64,000 nt of DNA from RFSX01 sp965248155 (GTDB lineage Bacteria; Bacteroidota; Bacteroidia; Chitinophagales; Saprospiraceae), in NCBI GenBank assembly GCA_965248155.1, contig CBDFIO010000002.1:1674001-1738000 (forward strand), written 5' to 3'. This document shows positions 37,552 through 46,870 of the stretch, piece by piece (within the stretch, counting starts at the first letter, position 1; each line of letters starts with the position of its first letter). Both the position numbers and the translations under genes were made by a program. Below the pieces are notes generated by a model. It made no database searches, was not told the DNA's origin, and was given only the letters and a program-made list of their open reading frames with translations.

Positions 37552-37968
37552 TTAGGATGCATTGGCTTCACTTAATATCTCCGAGGGCATAGACTTAATC
37601 TTTTTACCCATATCACAACTTACATTAAATGATGCGCCGTTCTGAACATGTAGTTTGCCCGTTCTAATTTCGCCTGAAACATTGGCATTTTCTCTTATAT
37701 CCAACACATCTTCAACAGTCAAGATTCCTTTAAAGCTTCCTTCTATAACTGCATTTTGACAATTCGCTTCTCCTTCTACTTTCCCGTCATGTCCGATGAT
37801 AAGTTTTCCTGAACAATTAAGGATCCCTTCGACAATGCCATCGATCCGAATATCGTTTTGAGCTGTAATTGTTCCTTCAACTTTAGTTCCAACAACTAAA
37901 GTATTTGTTGCTGAAGAGTTAGTTGTTTGCATGGTTTCTGTTTCTGAGTTTTTTGTGTTTCCAAACAT
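37552..37968 (-). CDS. Bactofilin family polymer-forming cytoskeletal protein
   Basis: 138 residues with the right-handed beta-helix core of bactofilins from VVGTKVEGTITAQNDIRIDG to about residue 120, in repeats with alternating hydrophobics and conserved Gly. Forms filaments without nucleotide, often at the membrane, with roles in cell shape. First gene of a three-gene minus-strand unit with the AtpZ-like and membrane protein genes. Confidence 0.92.
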   Translation of the reverse strand: MFGNTKNSETETMQTTNSSATNTLVVGTKVEGTITAQNDIRIDGIVEGILNCSGKLIIGHDGKVEGEANCQNAVIEGSFKGILTVEDVLDIRENANVSGEIRTGKLHVQNGASFNVSCDMGKKIKSMPSEILSEANAS

Positions 37969-38002
37969 GGTTCTGAGTATTTTAGAATTTTTAAAAATAG
38001 AG

Positions 38003-38040
38003 AAAAAAATCCTTGCTTAAACAATGTCATTTAAGCAAGG
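38003..38040 (-). terminator. Rho-independent terminator of the PorP/SprF gene
   Basis: Perfect 11-bp stem (38011-38021 and 38030-38040) with an 8-base loop, followed on the minus strand by ATTTTTTTC. It lies 30 bp past the stop of the PorP/SprF gene and separates it from the bactofilin unit. Confidence 0.88.
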
Positions 38041-38070
38041 ATTGTACAACAAAACTGAGAATTGATGTAC

Positions 38071-39120
38071 TTAGAATCTAGGACAGTAAACCGATCGTTT
38101 TTCCGGACCACAAATAAGATAATTGAGTGAAAACTCAAATGCTCCGTTTGCAGTACCAGCCTGACTTAACTTTGATACTGTCAAGTCATAACTGAATCCG
38201 ATACCATAATTACCATAGTCAAACCTCGTAGAAAGGATAAAAGCATCGGAGTGAATTCCTTCTTCAACTTTGTTACCTACTCTATACCAGCCCCCTAATT
38301 GCCAAGACTGTCCGTCTGATCTAGATCCAAGATTAAATCTAAAACTATTACCAAAATTGAATTCCATGTGTTGGCCCTGAGACATATAAATGAATCCTGG
38401 AACCAAACTTATATCGGGGCTAATTTCAAATTCACCCCCTGCATGAAAAGTTAATCTGCTTGTCAATGCTTCTTCATTACCTAAAAAGGAAACATTGGGT
38501 TGATTCAAATGGTGAAGTGCAAGACCTACATAGTAATTGCTCTTGTCATCAAGAACACTAAACCATAAAATACCTCCACTTAAATCAGCGTGTAGGAAAT
38601 CAGTATCTGTGATATTGATCTCTCCACCTTGAAGTCCTCCGTCAAATTCACCATTTCCATCATGTTGGGATGGCCATCGTGCATTTTTAAGATCAACTCG
38701 TCTTTGGGTAATGCCTGCATCGGCACCGAAAACCAGGTAATGTGCTGATTTTCTATATCCTCCCATTTTCTTACTATAAGAAAAGGAGATTCTTCCCTGA
38801 GTAGTTCCATAAGAAAGAGCACCTGCTTTATCTCCCCAAAAAGATCCGCCAATACCAAAATAGTCCGATCTTCCGACGGCTATTTTTTGATCATAAGAAA
38901 CAGAATATGTATTGTAGGCATCTCCCCTAAGAACTTGGGACCATTGATTTCTATAATTTGCTACAATTCTGGTATTACAGTTCATGACTCCCGTCATGGC
39001 CGGATTTAGATTTAGAGGGGACATATAGAACTGAGAGAAGTGAATGTCTTGTGACATCAGGAAAGACCCACTCATAACAAAAGCCAGCAATACCAGCGCT
39101 TTTTTAGTAAACCTCATCAT
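38071..39120 (-). CDS. PorP/SprF family type IX secretion membrane protein
   Basis: Outer-membrane beta-barrel of the PorP/SprF family, which supports secretion or surface anchoring of T9SS cargo. Signal peptide (RFTKKALVLLAFVMSGSFLMSQ) then the family opening DIHFSQFYMSPLNLNPAMTGV and YRNQWSQVL, with barrel strands through to the C-terminus (FSLNYLICGPEKRSVYCPRF). Start ATG 39120 chosen over a TTG at 39153 because it places the signal peptide at the N-terminus. 349 residues. Transcribed alone, ended by a strong terminator. Confidence 0.92.
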   Translation of the reverse strand: MMRFTKKALVLLAFVMSGSFLMSQDIHFSQFYMSPLNLNPAMTGVMNCNTRIVANYRNQWSQVLRGDAYNTYSVSYDQKIAVGRSDYFGIGGSFWGDKAGALSYGTTQGRISFSYSKKMGGYRKSAHYLVFGADAGITQRRVDLKNARWPSQHDGNGEFDGGLQGGEINITDTDFLHADLSGGILWFSVLDDKSNYYVGLALHHLNQPNVSFLGNEEALTSRLTFHAGGEFEISPDISLVPGFIYMSQGQHMEFNFGNSFRFNLGSRSDGQSWQLGGWYRVGNKVEEGIHSDAFILSTRFDYGNYGIGFSYDLTVSKLSQAGTANGAFEFSLNYLICGPEKRSVYCPRF

Positions 39121-39330
39121 TAATTTTTTATCATTCAAAAACTGGAAAAGCAAGAATAGCTAAGATATTACATTTTAAAGAATAAATTGTACAAAAAAAT
39201 ACAACTCTTGGTAGAAATTTATTCTTTTATACTTTTAAAAATGCAATAATTCACCTAATTCATTACTTTTCTTTAATTAAAGCAATCAACATGCCACAAT
39301 TGACATTAAAATGATCAAAATCAGTCAATT

Positions 39331-40311
39331 ATGAACTTTAGGACTCCGGTTGAGATATCAAATAGAAATAGTAGAATTAAATACTCCTCAAAAATTTTAT
39401 CTCTTGGGTCCTGTTTTTCTGTACACATGAGCAATAGATTAAGAGAATCAAAGTATCAAATTCTCCAAAATCCATTTGGGATTACTTTTAATCCAATAAG
39501 TATGCACTCATGTATAAAGAGTTGTATTTCCGGGAATTCGCTGCTTGAAGAAAAAATATTCCCTGTTGAAGATTTGTGGGTCCATCATGATTTTCATGGT
39601 TCTTTTAGCCATCCCGATAGAATTATTGCAATTAATAACATGAATAAAGCCCTTCATTCAGCACACCATTTTATACAGGACCTCGATTGGGTAATTATTA
39701 CCCTGGGAACCGATTTTGTCTATAGTCTGGATAATATTGTTGTTAACAATTGTCACAAAAGGCCCCAAACTCTTTTCAAAAGAAGATTACTCACTGTAGA
39801 AGAAATTAAAACAGCCCTATTTTCAATTGTCGAAAGCCTGCAAAAATTTTCTTCAAAGAAAGTCGAATTTGTTTTTACATTAAGTCCGGTCCGGCATTTA
39901 AAAGACGGCTTGGTTTCAAACCTAAAAAGTAAGTCTTCTTGTTTGCTTGCCATTCATGATCTTGTAGATACTGTAGAGGAAGCCAGCTATTTTCCAGCAT
40001 ATGAAATCTTGATGGACGAATTGCGCGATTATAGGTTTTTTGAAAATGATATGTTGCATCCTTCATCAGTAGCCACTGACTATATCTATCAGAAATTTGA
40101 AAATCATTATCTGAGTGATGAGGATCGTGCCCTAAGGAGTAACGTTGAAAAGTTGATGCGGTCTTATAAACATAAGGGTCTTCATCCTGAAAGTTCAAGT
40201 TTTCAATCCTTTCAAGAAAATTTACTTAAAGAAATGAGCGCTGTTCAGTCTCAGAATTCGTTTTTATCATTTCAGGAAGAAATCACGAAACTAAGTAGCT
40301 CAATTAAATAA
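39331..40311 (+). CDS. GSCFA domain protein
   Basis: 326 residues with the family signature LGSCFSVHMSNRL near the start, ILQNPFGITFNPISM, the WVITLGTDFVY block and HPS in the C-terminal half (DMLHPSSVATDYIYQKF). GSCFA proteins belong to the SGNH-hydrolase-like group; their substrate is unknown. Typical of Bacteroidota and some proteobacteria. Its 3' end overlaps the convergent amidohydrolase gene by 8 bp. Confidence 0.92.
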   Translation: MNFRTPVEISNRNSRIKYSSKILSLGSCFSVHMSNRLRESKYQILQNPFGITFNPISMHSCIKSCISGNSLLEEKIFPVEDLWVHHDFHGSFSHPDRIIAINNMNKALHSAHHFIQDLDWVIITLGTDFVYSLDNIVVNNCHKRPQTLFKRRLLTVEEIKTALFSIVESLQKFSSKKVEFVFTLSPVRHLKDGLVSNLKSKSSCLLAIHDLVDTVEEASYFPAYEILMDELRDYRFFENDMLHPSSVATDYIYQKFENHYLSDEDRALRSNVEKLMRSYKHKGLHPESSSFQSFQENLLKEMSAVQSQNSFLSFQEEITKLSSSIK

Positions 40312-41482
40312 TTCGTCTGGCATAGCTATTTCTGATATCGGTGTCTTCCGATTGCCAATCGAGATCTATGTGAACAAGCCCTGGAGATTTTCCTTTTTCA
40401 ATACTTCCAATTTCTGTTTCATAACCTAGCGCTTTTGCACCATTGATTGTTCCCCAATTCAATAATTCCATTAAAGGAACATTAGACTGGTACTTTTTAA
40501 TGATCTTTATTTCTTCCCATATTGAAAGCTGCCAGTTCGACATTATAGAATCAGTACCAATGGTCATGCTTGCATCACAATCCATGAAAGAAGAATAATC
40601 AGGAAGTCTGTTTTCTATGTACAGATTTGCATTTGGACAAGTCGCCCAATACATGTTATCAGACCATTCGATGGCGGCCATAATATCTTCCTTTGTACTC
40701 AATGTATTGTGGACGAAAATATTAGACGCTTTGCTTTTTAAATGTTCCAAGGCATAATAAATAGACCCTTTTCCAATGGCCTTGAAATCATCAAGATTAA
40801 ATCCAAATCCTTTGTAGAAATCGACGAAGCCTCCTTTACCTGTCCTGAATAATTCATTTTCGTCCCACGTCTCCTGATTATGCATGCTAATCGCAACATG
40901 CTCGGGATTAGCTTTATTTATAAAATCAAACAGTCCTTCACTAACTGAATATGGAGCATGAGGAACAAAGCTTTTTTTATTGCCATTTTCTGATGAATGA
41001 GCAGCAAATACTGCACTATAGTTTTCTACGGTAGTTTCACGTAATGCGTCCTGAAGAAAATCAAACATCTCAACAAATGTGTAATACCGAATAGGGCTTT
41101 TTTCCTTTTGTTGCACTGTATATGATTTATTAGAAATATCCCCTACGGCCTGAATCCCAGCTTCAAACATTTTTTGATCCTGTTCTTCAATCGCTTCTTT
41201 TATAGTACCCAATTCAAATTCTCTTAGCTTAACTACATTGCTAATAAAAGGAATCAGAGAAGTTCCGGTCGGACAAAGGCCTTTCATGTGAGATAATTCA
41301 AGATGGCAATGTGTATTGACAAAACCCGGAAGGATAATCCCATGATATTTTTGAATGTCTGTTGAACCAACATCTTCTCTTTTTAGGATGTCAAGGACAG
41401 TATCACCATCCATGACAACAACACCCTTAGGAATTACTGGACCAACTACAGGAATAATATAATCTGCACTGTAATATTTCAT
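40304..41482 (-). CDS. Amidohydrolase, aminofutalosine deaminase-like
   Basis: Metal-dependent deaminase/amidohydrolase of the cytosine/adenosine deaminase group (392 residues). First metal motif GFVNTHCHLELSHMKG, later His residues in SMHNQETWDE and FVHNTLSTKED, and the metal Asp in TIGTDSIMSN. In Bacteroidota the closest known roles are deamination in the futalosine route to menaquinone or nucleoside salvage; the pathway here is inference. Start ATG 41482 lies one base after the stop of the DUF1015 gene, so both are cotranscribed. Confidence 0.85.
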   Translation of the reverse strand: MKYYSADYIIPVVGPVIPKGVVVMDGDTVLDILKREDVGSTDIQKYHGIILPGFVNTHCHLELSHMKGLCPTGTSLIPFISNVVKLREFELGTIKEAIEEQDQKMFEAGIQAVGDISNKSYTVQQKEKSPIRYYTFVEMFDFLQDALRETTVENYSAVFAAHSSENGNKKSFVPHAPYSVSEGLFDFINKANPEHVAISMHNQETWDENELFRTGKGGFVDFYKGFGFNLDDFKAIGKGSIYYALEHLKSKASNIFVHNTLSTKEDIMAAIEWSDNMYWATCPNANLYIENRLPDYSSFMDCDASMTIGTDSIMSNWQLSIWEEIKIIKKYQSNVPLMELLNWGTINGAKALGYETEIGSIEKGKSPGLVHIDLDWQSEDTDIRNSYARRII

Positions 41483-41483
41483 G

Positions 41484-42587
41484 CTATAAGTCTTTAGCAA
41501 TTATTCCACTCTTCAGTCGCGGAATAAACCATGTGCTTTTGGGTGGCAGAGTTTGGTGAAGGTCTGCAAGAGCTGTCAACTCATCAACAGATACAGGATA
41601 GATACAAATACCAACTCCAACCTCTTTTCGTTTGGCATGCCTCATAATCTTTCTCAAGGATTCCGTTCCACTATAGTAACTGATCCTTGTATCTATTCTT
41701 ACATCTTTAATCTTTAATATCTTTTCAAAAATCAAATAATTGATCAAAGCAGTATCCAATACAACTGGAGATTTATCATCTTTTTGAATATATCTGTCTT
41801 TCCACTCCATAACATACCAGTTCTGATCGATATAAAAAGTGACCTGATGTTTTTTTGATGGCTTGACAGCTATATTTGATTTTGTGATTGTAAAATACTG
41901 TGACAACAATGCGATAAACTGGGAACTTGGCATAATATCAGCAATGTCGACTATCCGGTTATAATCACAGATAATGAGTTCGCTAAAAGGAAAATAAGCT
42001 GTCAATAACTGGTTGTATTTATTCGCTTCCTTTCCAAGATCCTTACTGGAATTTAACAATAATACTGTTGTGGATCGATGGTGTCCGTCTCCGATATACG
42101 CTCGATCAAGGTTCTTAAATTTATCGATTACCGTCGTTACTTTTTTAGATTCATCTATACTCCAGATTATATGTTCTTCTTTATGCGGGAATGCTATTTT
42201 TATAATTGGCTTTTTATTTTTCACAACACCATTAATGATCTTTTCAATACCGTTTGATGGTTTGTACCCTAGCAACACCGGTTTAACTAAAGCTTTCCTT
42301 TGCAAAAACAAATGCATCATTTGCTGTTCTTTTGCCGCTAAAGTTTTTTCATGTTTCAAAATTTTATTCTTGCGCAACTCTTCAATATCAGTACAACACA
42401 GCAGTCCAGTATGGCTTGAATCTTTTGTCTTTATCTGATAGACATAAACTGTAGATTTTTGAATTGTAGTATAAAATCCGCTCTTTCTGTATTCAGAATA
42501 TTGGTACTTAATATTTGAGAAAAAGGAATTAGGGGAAGTGATCAGATCCACCTTTGGAAATACTGCCTTAAATGCTTTAATATTCAT
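41484..42587 (-). CDS. DUF1015 family protein
   Basis: 367 residues with the DUF1015 landmarks: KAFKAVFPKVDL at the start, a central AYIGDGHHRSTTVLLL and the VGICIYPVSVDELTALADL/LPPKSTWFIPRLKSGI C-terminus. The family is conserved and cytoplasmic with no agreed function; in many genomes it lies near serine biosynthesis genes, but not here. It is followed immediately by the amidohydrolase gene. Confidence 0.9.
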   Translation of the reverse strand: MNIKAFKAVFPKVDLITSPNSFFSNIKYQYSEYRKSGFYTTIQKSTVYVYQIKTKDSSHTGLLCCTDIEELRKNKILKHEKTLAAKEQQMMHLFLQRKALVKPVLLGYKPSNGIEKIINGVVKNKKPIIKIAFPHKEEHIIWSIDESKKVTTVIDKFKNLDRAYIGDGHHRSTTVLLLNSSKDLGKEANKYNQLLTAYFPFSELIICDYNRIVDIADIMPSSQFIALLSQYFTITKSNIAVKPSKKHQVTFYIDQNWYVMEWKDRYIQKDDKSPVVLDTALINYLIFEKILKIKDVRIDTRISYYSGTESLRKIMRHAKRKEVGVGICIYPVSVDELTALADLHQTLPPKSTWFIPRLKSGIIAKDL

Positions 42588-42748
42588 TAATTAAGCTTAA
42601 TAAAGTATATATACTCAAATCGGATACCAAACTTATTAAAATCAGTCAGGATTCAAGGATAAATAAAGTCAAACAAATAAAATTAAATCCTTGAAAGTTG
42701 AATATTCTAATTCTCAATTTGTCATATCTTGCACGAAATTTTGTTTTG

Positions 42749-44674
42749 ATGATAAAAATTACTTTTCCGGATGGAAATGTAAGAGAGTATGAAAAAGGTA
42801 CAACTTCTCTTCAAATAGCACAGTCAATCAGTGAAGGACTGGCAAGAAATGTGATCTCCGCTTCTGTAAATGGCGAAGTTTGGGATGCAACAAGATCCAT
42901 ACATGAAGATGCCCACTTGCAACTTCATACATGGAAAGACAAAGAAGGCAAGCAAGCTTTCTGGCATTCTTCTGCCCACATTCTGGCTGAAGCCCTTGAG
43001 GCCTTATATGATGATGTAAAATTTGGCATTGGTCCACCTATCGACAATGGGTTCTATTACGATATAGATACCGGAGATACTGTCTTGACTCCAGATGACT
43101 TTTCGAAAATTGAAAAGAAAATGTTGGAGTTGGCGCAACAAAAAAACAGTTTTATCAGATCTGAAGTATCAAAAGCTGATGCCATTTCTTTTTTTAAAGA
43201 AAAAGGAGATGAGTACAAAATTGAACTATTGGAAGACCTTGAAGACGGCACCATCAGTTTTTACAAACAAGGGGACTTTACTGATCTGTGCAGAGGTCCT
43301 CACATTCCTCATACAGGAATAATCAAAGCCGTCAAGGTAATGTCCTTAGCAGGAGCCTATTGGAGAGGCGATGAAAAGAGAAAACAAATGACACGTGTGT
43401 ATGGTGTCAGCTTTCCTAAACAAAAAGAACTCAAAGAATATTTAGAATTACTAGAAGAAGCCAAAAAGAGAGATCACAGAAAACTTGGAACTGAGTTAGA
43501 GCTATTTATGTTTTCTGAAAGAGTCGGTTCCGGATTACCTATCTGGTTGCCAAAGGGAACACAAATTCGAGAACGATTACAAAACTTTCTCAGAGAAGAA
43601 CAAGAAAAAAGAGGGTACAAAATGGTTGTCACACCTCATATTGGAGGAAAAGATCTCTATGTAACTTCCGGGCATTATGCTAAATATGGAGAGGATAGTT
43701 TTCAGCCTATTCATACTCCAAGGGAAGGAGAAGAATTCCTCTTAAAACCCATGAATTGCCCTCATCATTGTGAAATATTCGGTCATCGCCCACGATCTTA
43801 TAAAGAATTGCCATTAAGGATTGGAGAATTCGGGACGGTGTACAGATATGAACAAAGTGGAGAGTTGCATGGCTTGTCAAGAGTAAGAGGTTTTACACAA
43901 GATGATGCTCATATATTTTGCACAACAGATCAATTAAAAGCGGAATTTCTTGATGTTTTGGACTTGACGACAAAGGTTCTATCCAAAGTGGGCTTTGATG
44001 ACTTTACGGCTCAAATATCATTGAGAGATCCTGATGATCCGGAAAAGTATATAGGTACGGATGAGAACTGGGATGCTGCTGAGGCTGCAATTATCGAAGC
44101 CACAAATGAGGTAGATATGGAAACCGTTACTGTCCTGGGAGAAGCCGCATTTTATGGTCCTAAACTGGATTTCATGATAAAAGATGCTCTTGGTCGTAAA
44201 TGGCAACTAGGAACAATACAAGTCGATTACAACTTACCTGATCGATTCGAACTTGAATATATAGGATCTGATAATGCCGCTCATCGCCCGGTAATGATTC
44301 ATCGGGCTCCTTTTGGATCTATGGAGCGTTTTATGTCTATCCTTATTGAACATACGGCAGGGAAGTTTCCACTTTGGTTGACTCCCGATCAATATGTAAT
44401 AATTCCTGTAGACAATAAATTTATTCCTTATTGTGAAGAAGTAAAACAGGCATTAGCCTCTTCAGATATAAGGGGTTTTATAGACGACAGGAATGAGACG
44501 ATTGGGAAAAAGATCAGAGATAATGAGCTTAACAAGATTCCAATCCTGTTAATTGTTGGTGAAAAAGAGATAGATCAAAAAGCTGTTTCAGTTAGACTGC
44601 AAGGAGAAGGAGATCTTGGAATAAAATCTATTGATGAGTTCAAGTCCTATTTTAATAGTCTGATCGAATCTTAA
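42749..44674 (+). CDS. thrS: Threonine-tRNA ligase
   Basis: Class II synthetase charging tRNA-Thr, 641 residues. Domains: TGS (1-60, MIKITFPDGNVREYEKG), editing domain (about 70-235, FWHSSAHILAEAL with the editing His residues), catalytic core with zinc ligands in MNCPHHCEIFGHR, GRKWQLGTIQVDYNLPDRF, and motif 3 region (HRAPFGSMERFMSILIEH), then the anticodon-binding domain. ATG 42749 is chosen; the frame upstream to 42698 begins with TTG and is not part of the family. Intact. Confidence 0.96.
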   Translation: MIKITFPDGNVREYEKGTTSLQIAQSISEGLARNVISASVNGEVWDATRSIHEDAHLQLHTWKDKEGKQAFWHSSAHILAEALEALYDDVKFGIGPPIDNGFYYDIDTGDTVLTPDDFSKIEKKMLELAQQKNSFIRSEVSKADAISFFKEKGDEYKIELLEDLEDGTISFYKQGDFTDLCRGPHIPHTGIIKAVKVMSLAGAYWRGDEKRKQMTRVYGVSFPKQKELKEYLELLEEAKKRDHRKLGTELELFMFSERVGSGLPIWLPKGTQIRERLQNFLREEQEKRGYKMVVTPHIGGKDLYVTSGHYAKYGEDSFQPIHTPREGEEFLLKPMNCPHHCEIFGHRPRSYKELPLRIGEFGTVYRYEQSGELHGLSRVRGFTQDDAHIFCTTDQLKAEFLDVLDLTTKVLSKVGFDDFTAQISLRDPDDPEKYIGTDENWDAAEAAIIEATNEVDMETVTVLGEAAFYGPKLDFMIKDALGRKWQLGTIQVDYNLPDRFELEYIGSDNAAHRPVMIHRAPFGSMERFMSILIEHTAGKFPLWLTPDQYVIIPVDNKFIPYCEEVKQALASSDIRGFIDDRNETIGKKIRDNELNKIPILLIVGEKEIDQKAVSVRLQGEGDLGIKSIDEFKSYFNSLIES

Positions 44675-44801
44675 AAAGTACCATTTAGATTTTATCCATA
44701 AGTCTATTATAGTCGAATCATTGCCTTGGGTCCTGGGCAGAGATATGAATTACATATTGCTTGCAGATGCAGTTCTAAAGAAAGGTCAACTTTATTTGAA
44801 C

Positions 44802-46850
44802 CTACTCAATAATAGTTTTCTTTACTTCTCTTTTGATCTCAATTGTTTCAGGACCAGCAATAATTTTAAACTCTGTTCTACGATTAAACCGGTGATCTTC
44901 ATCAGAACATCTCACCCCGTTTTTACATTTGTTTAAAATTACTGATTCACCATAACCAACGGGATTGATCCGTTCTTCCAAAACACCATTTTCAACCATC
45001 CATCCTTTTGCTGAGTTAGCTCTTCGCTGTGACAGATCTTCGTTATACCTTGCAAATCCCTGGGAATCTGTATGTGAGGACAACTCGATAACCATATCCG
45101 GGTATTGGTCCATAAGGTCAAGAAGTAAGTTCAAGTCCTTCTCAGCGTCTTTTAGAATCTTGTCATCATCAAAGTCGTAGTAAATATTATTAAGTCTTAT
45201 CGGTTGATTGATGGTAACAATCTCTATAACTTCTTTTTCCACAGGAATTCTCTTTAATACAATCTTCTTCTTCACTGTATAATTATCAAGTATTCCTGCA
45301 GTATTAAACTCTATCGTATCAGGATAATAGGCATCATTTGCAATGATCGCTTTGTATTTAAAATCAGAGTCTAATAGGAAATTAAACTCGTTGCCCAAGG
45401 CATTAAATTTTGTGTCATTTGGATAATTAACAGGATCTGTTAGATTATCCAATCCTATTGTTGAGCCGTTAATAGGCTCGTCGTTTTCATTTACTACAAT
45501 AGCCAATAAGTCAATGACAATCTCTCTGATGTTAAACGCAAATATATCATCACAACAAGTCTTACTTCTCAATGTCTTTTTTCCGTCAGCAGGTCGGTTG
45601 GATACAAAATATCCTCGAGATCCTTGGTCTGTCAGACTCATAAAAAGGTCATCATTAGCGGAGTTATATCCTATTCCAATATTTTCTGCTTCACTCCACT
45701 TTACTCCATCCCATACTGCATAATAGATATCAAAGCCTCCTATTGTTGGTCGGCCAACTGTACTAAAGTAAAGGGTGCCGTCAAAATAAAATGGTGTGAT
45801 ATCATCTCTTTCAGTATTTATAGACGGTCCCATATTTACCGGTGCTGAAAACTGGCCATCCGGTAGCATGGTCGAATAATAAATATCCAAGCCGCCTAAT
45901 CCACCATCCATATCGGAAACAAAGAACAATACATCTTTTCCAAACAGCTGTCCTACAGAAGGATGCTTAGAATGCCAATCGCCATTTACTGTTGGAATTA
46001 AATTAGCAGCACTCCAACCAGTGTCCTTATTGTGAGTTGCCAATATTTTAGAGGAAGTAATTTCAGTACCTGTCGTTTGGACTCTTGTAAAATACATTGT
46101 TCGACCATCTCTTGAAAAGGCCAAATGTGTATTGTGAAAACCTTTTCTGTTAACCATCTGATCTAATTCGCTTCTCTTTTCAAAAGAGCCTTTGTCATTC
46201 TTGGCAGACATGAAAATTTTGGCGTGGAAATCGTCCTCTTCGTCATTAACCTGTATTTCGTCTTTTCTGTCTAATGAGGCAAAAAACAAGGTGCCGTCTG
46301 AACTTTCTCGGGGTGAATATTCTGCAGAAGGCGAATTCACTGACTTACTTAATGGTTTTATAAATGTTTCAATATTGGGATCTAATTCTCTAATCAGCTC
46401 AATACCTGCTGCTTCAAATTCCGCCTCTTTAATTAATTCTTCATTATCACTCAGGCTAATCATCATATTTAGCTCTTGTAGAGCAAGATCATATTTACCT
46501 TCTTGTTTTAAGGATTTTCCATATGATAGTCTAAGATCAATAAGCTCATTCTCGTCGTCGTTTTTTAAAATCCTCTTATAAAAACTCGTAGAGGCTTTAT
46601 AATCTCTTAAGTTATAATTTAACTCCGCAATTTTTTGAGCAAATTGTCCAACCATCGGATTGCCCCGACTTCCTCTTCTTATATCATCATATGCTTTTTC
46701 ATACCATTCTAGAGCACCTGCATAATTAGCTTCAGCTTCCGCTTGTTGTGCGGCTTTTACCTTCTGTTCAAATGAATTATCTCTTATAGGCTGGGCTGAA
46801 ACATATATCCCCAGGCAAATAAAAAATAAGATAAATGTCAATCGTTGCAT
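44802..46850 (-). CDS. OmpA-family protein with TPR, PD40 and carboxypeptidase-regulatory-like domains
   Basis: 682 residues, a PorE-like layout: signal peptide (MQRLTFILFFICLGIYVSAQ), tetratricopeptide-like helices (about 25-150), WD40/PD40 beta-propeller (about 185-420), a small beta-sandwich (IDLLAIVVNENDEPINGSTIG), and a C-terminal OmpA peptidoglycan-binding domain (NIYYDFDDDKILKDAEKDL, ELSSHTDSQGFARYNEDLSQ). Links the outer membrane to peptidoglycan; such proteins pair with PorP/SprF proteins in T9SS function or gliding. ATG 46850 is taken because it starts the signal peptide; it follows the PorP/SprF stop by 20 bp. Confidence 0.9.
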   Translation of the reverse strand: MQRLTFILFFICLGIYVSAQPIRDNSFEQKVKAAQQAEAEANYAGALEWYEKAYDDIRRGSRGNPMVGQFAQKIAELNYNLRDYKASTSFYKRILKNDDENELIDLRLSYGKSLKQEGKYDLALQELNMMISLSDNEELIKEAEFEAAGIELIRELDPNIETFIKPLSKSVNSPSAEYSPRESSDGTLFFASLDRKDEIQVNDEEDDFHAKIFMSAKNDKGSFEKRSELDQMVNRKGFHNTHLAFSRDGRTMYFTRVQTTGTEITSSKILATHNKDTGWSAANLIPTVNGDWHSKHPSVGQLFGKDVLFFVSDMDGGLGGLDIYYSTMLPDGQFSAPVNMGPSINTERDDITPFYFDGTLYFSTVGRPTIGGFDIYYAVWDGVKWSEAENIGIGYNSANDDLFMSLTDQGSRGYFVSNRPADGKKTLRSKTCCDDIFAFNIREIVIDLLAIVVNENDEPINGSTIGLDNLTDPVNYPNDTKFNALGNEFNFLLDSDFKYKAIIANDAYYPDTIEFNTAGILDNYTVKKKIVLKRIPVEKEVIEIVTINQPIRLNNIYYDFDDDKILKDAEKDLNLLLDLMDQYPDMVIELSSHTDSQGFARYNEDLSQRRANSAKGWMVENGVLEERINPVGYGESVILNKCKNGVRCSDEDHRFNRRTEFKIIAGPETIEIKREVKKTIIE

Positions 46851-46870
46851 ATGGCAATAAATATATTTTA

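Noticed and set aside
44721..44936. 71-codon plus-strand frame between thrS and the OmpA-family gene
   Set aside because: Overlaps the 3' end of the OmpA-family gene and resembles nothing.
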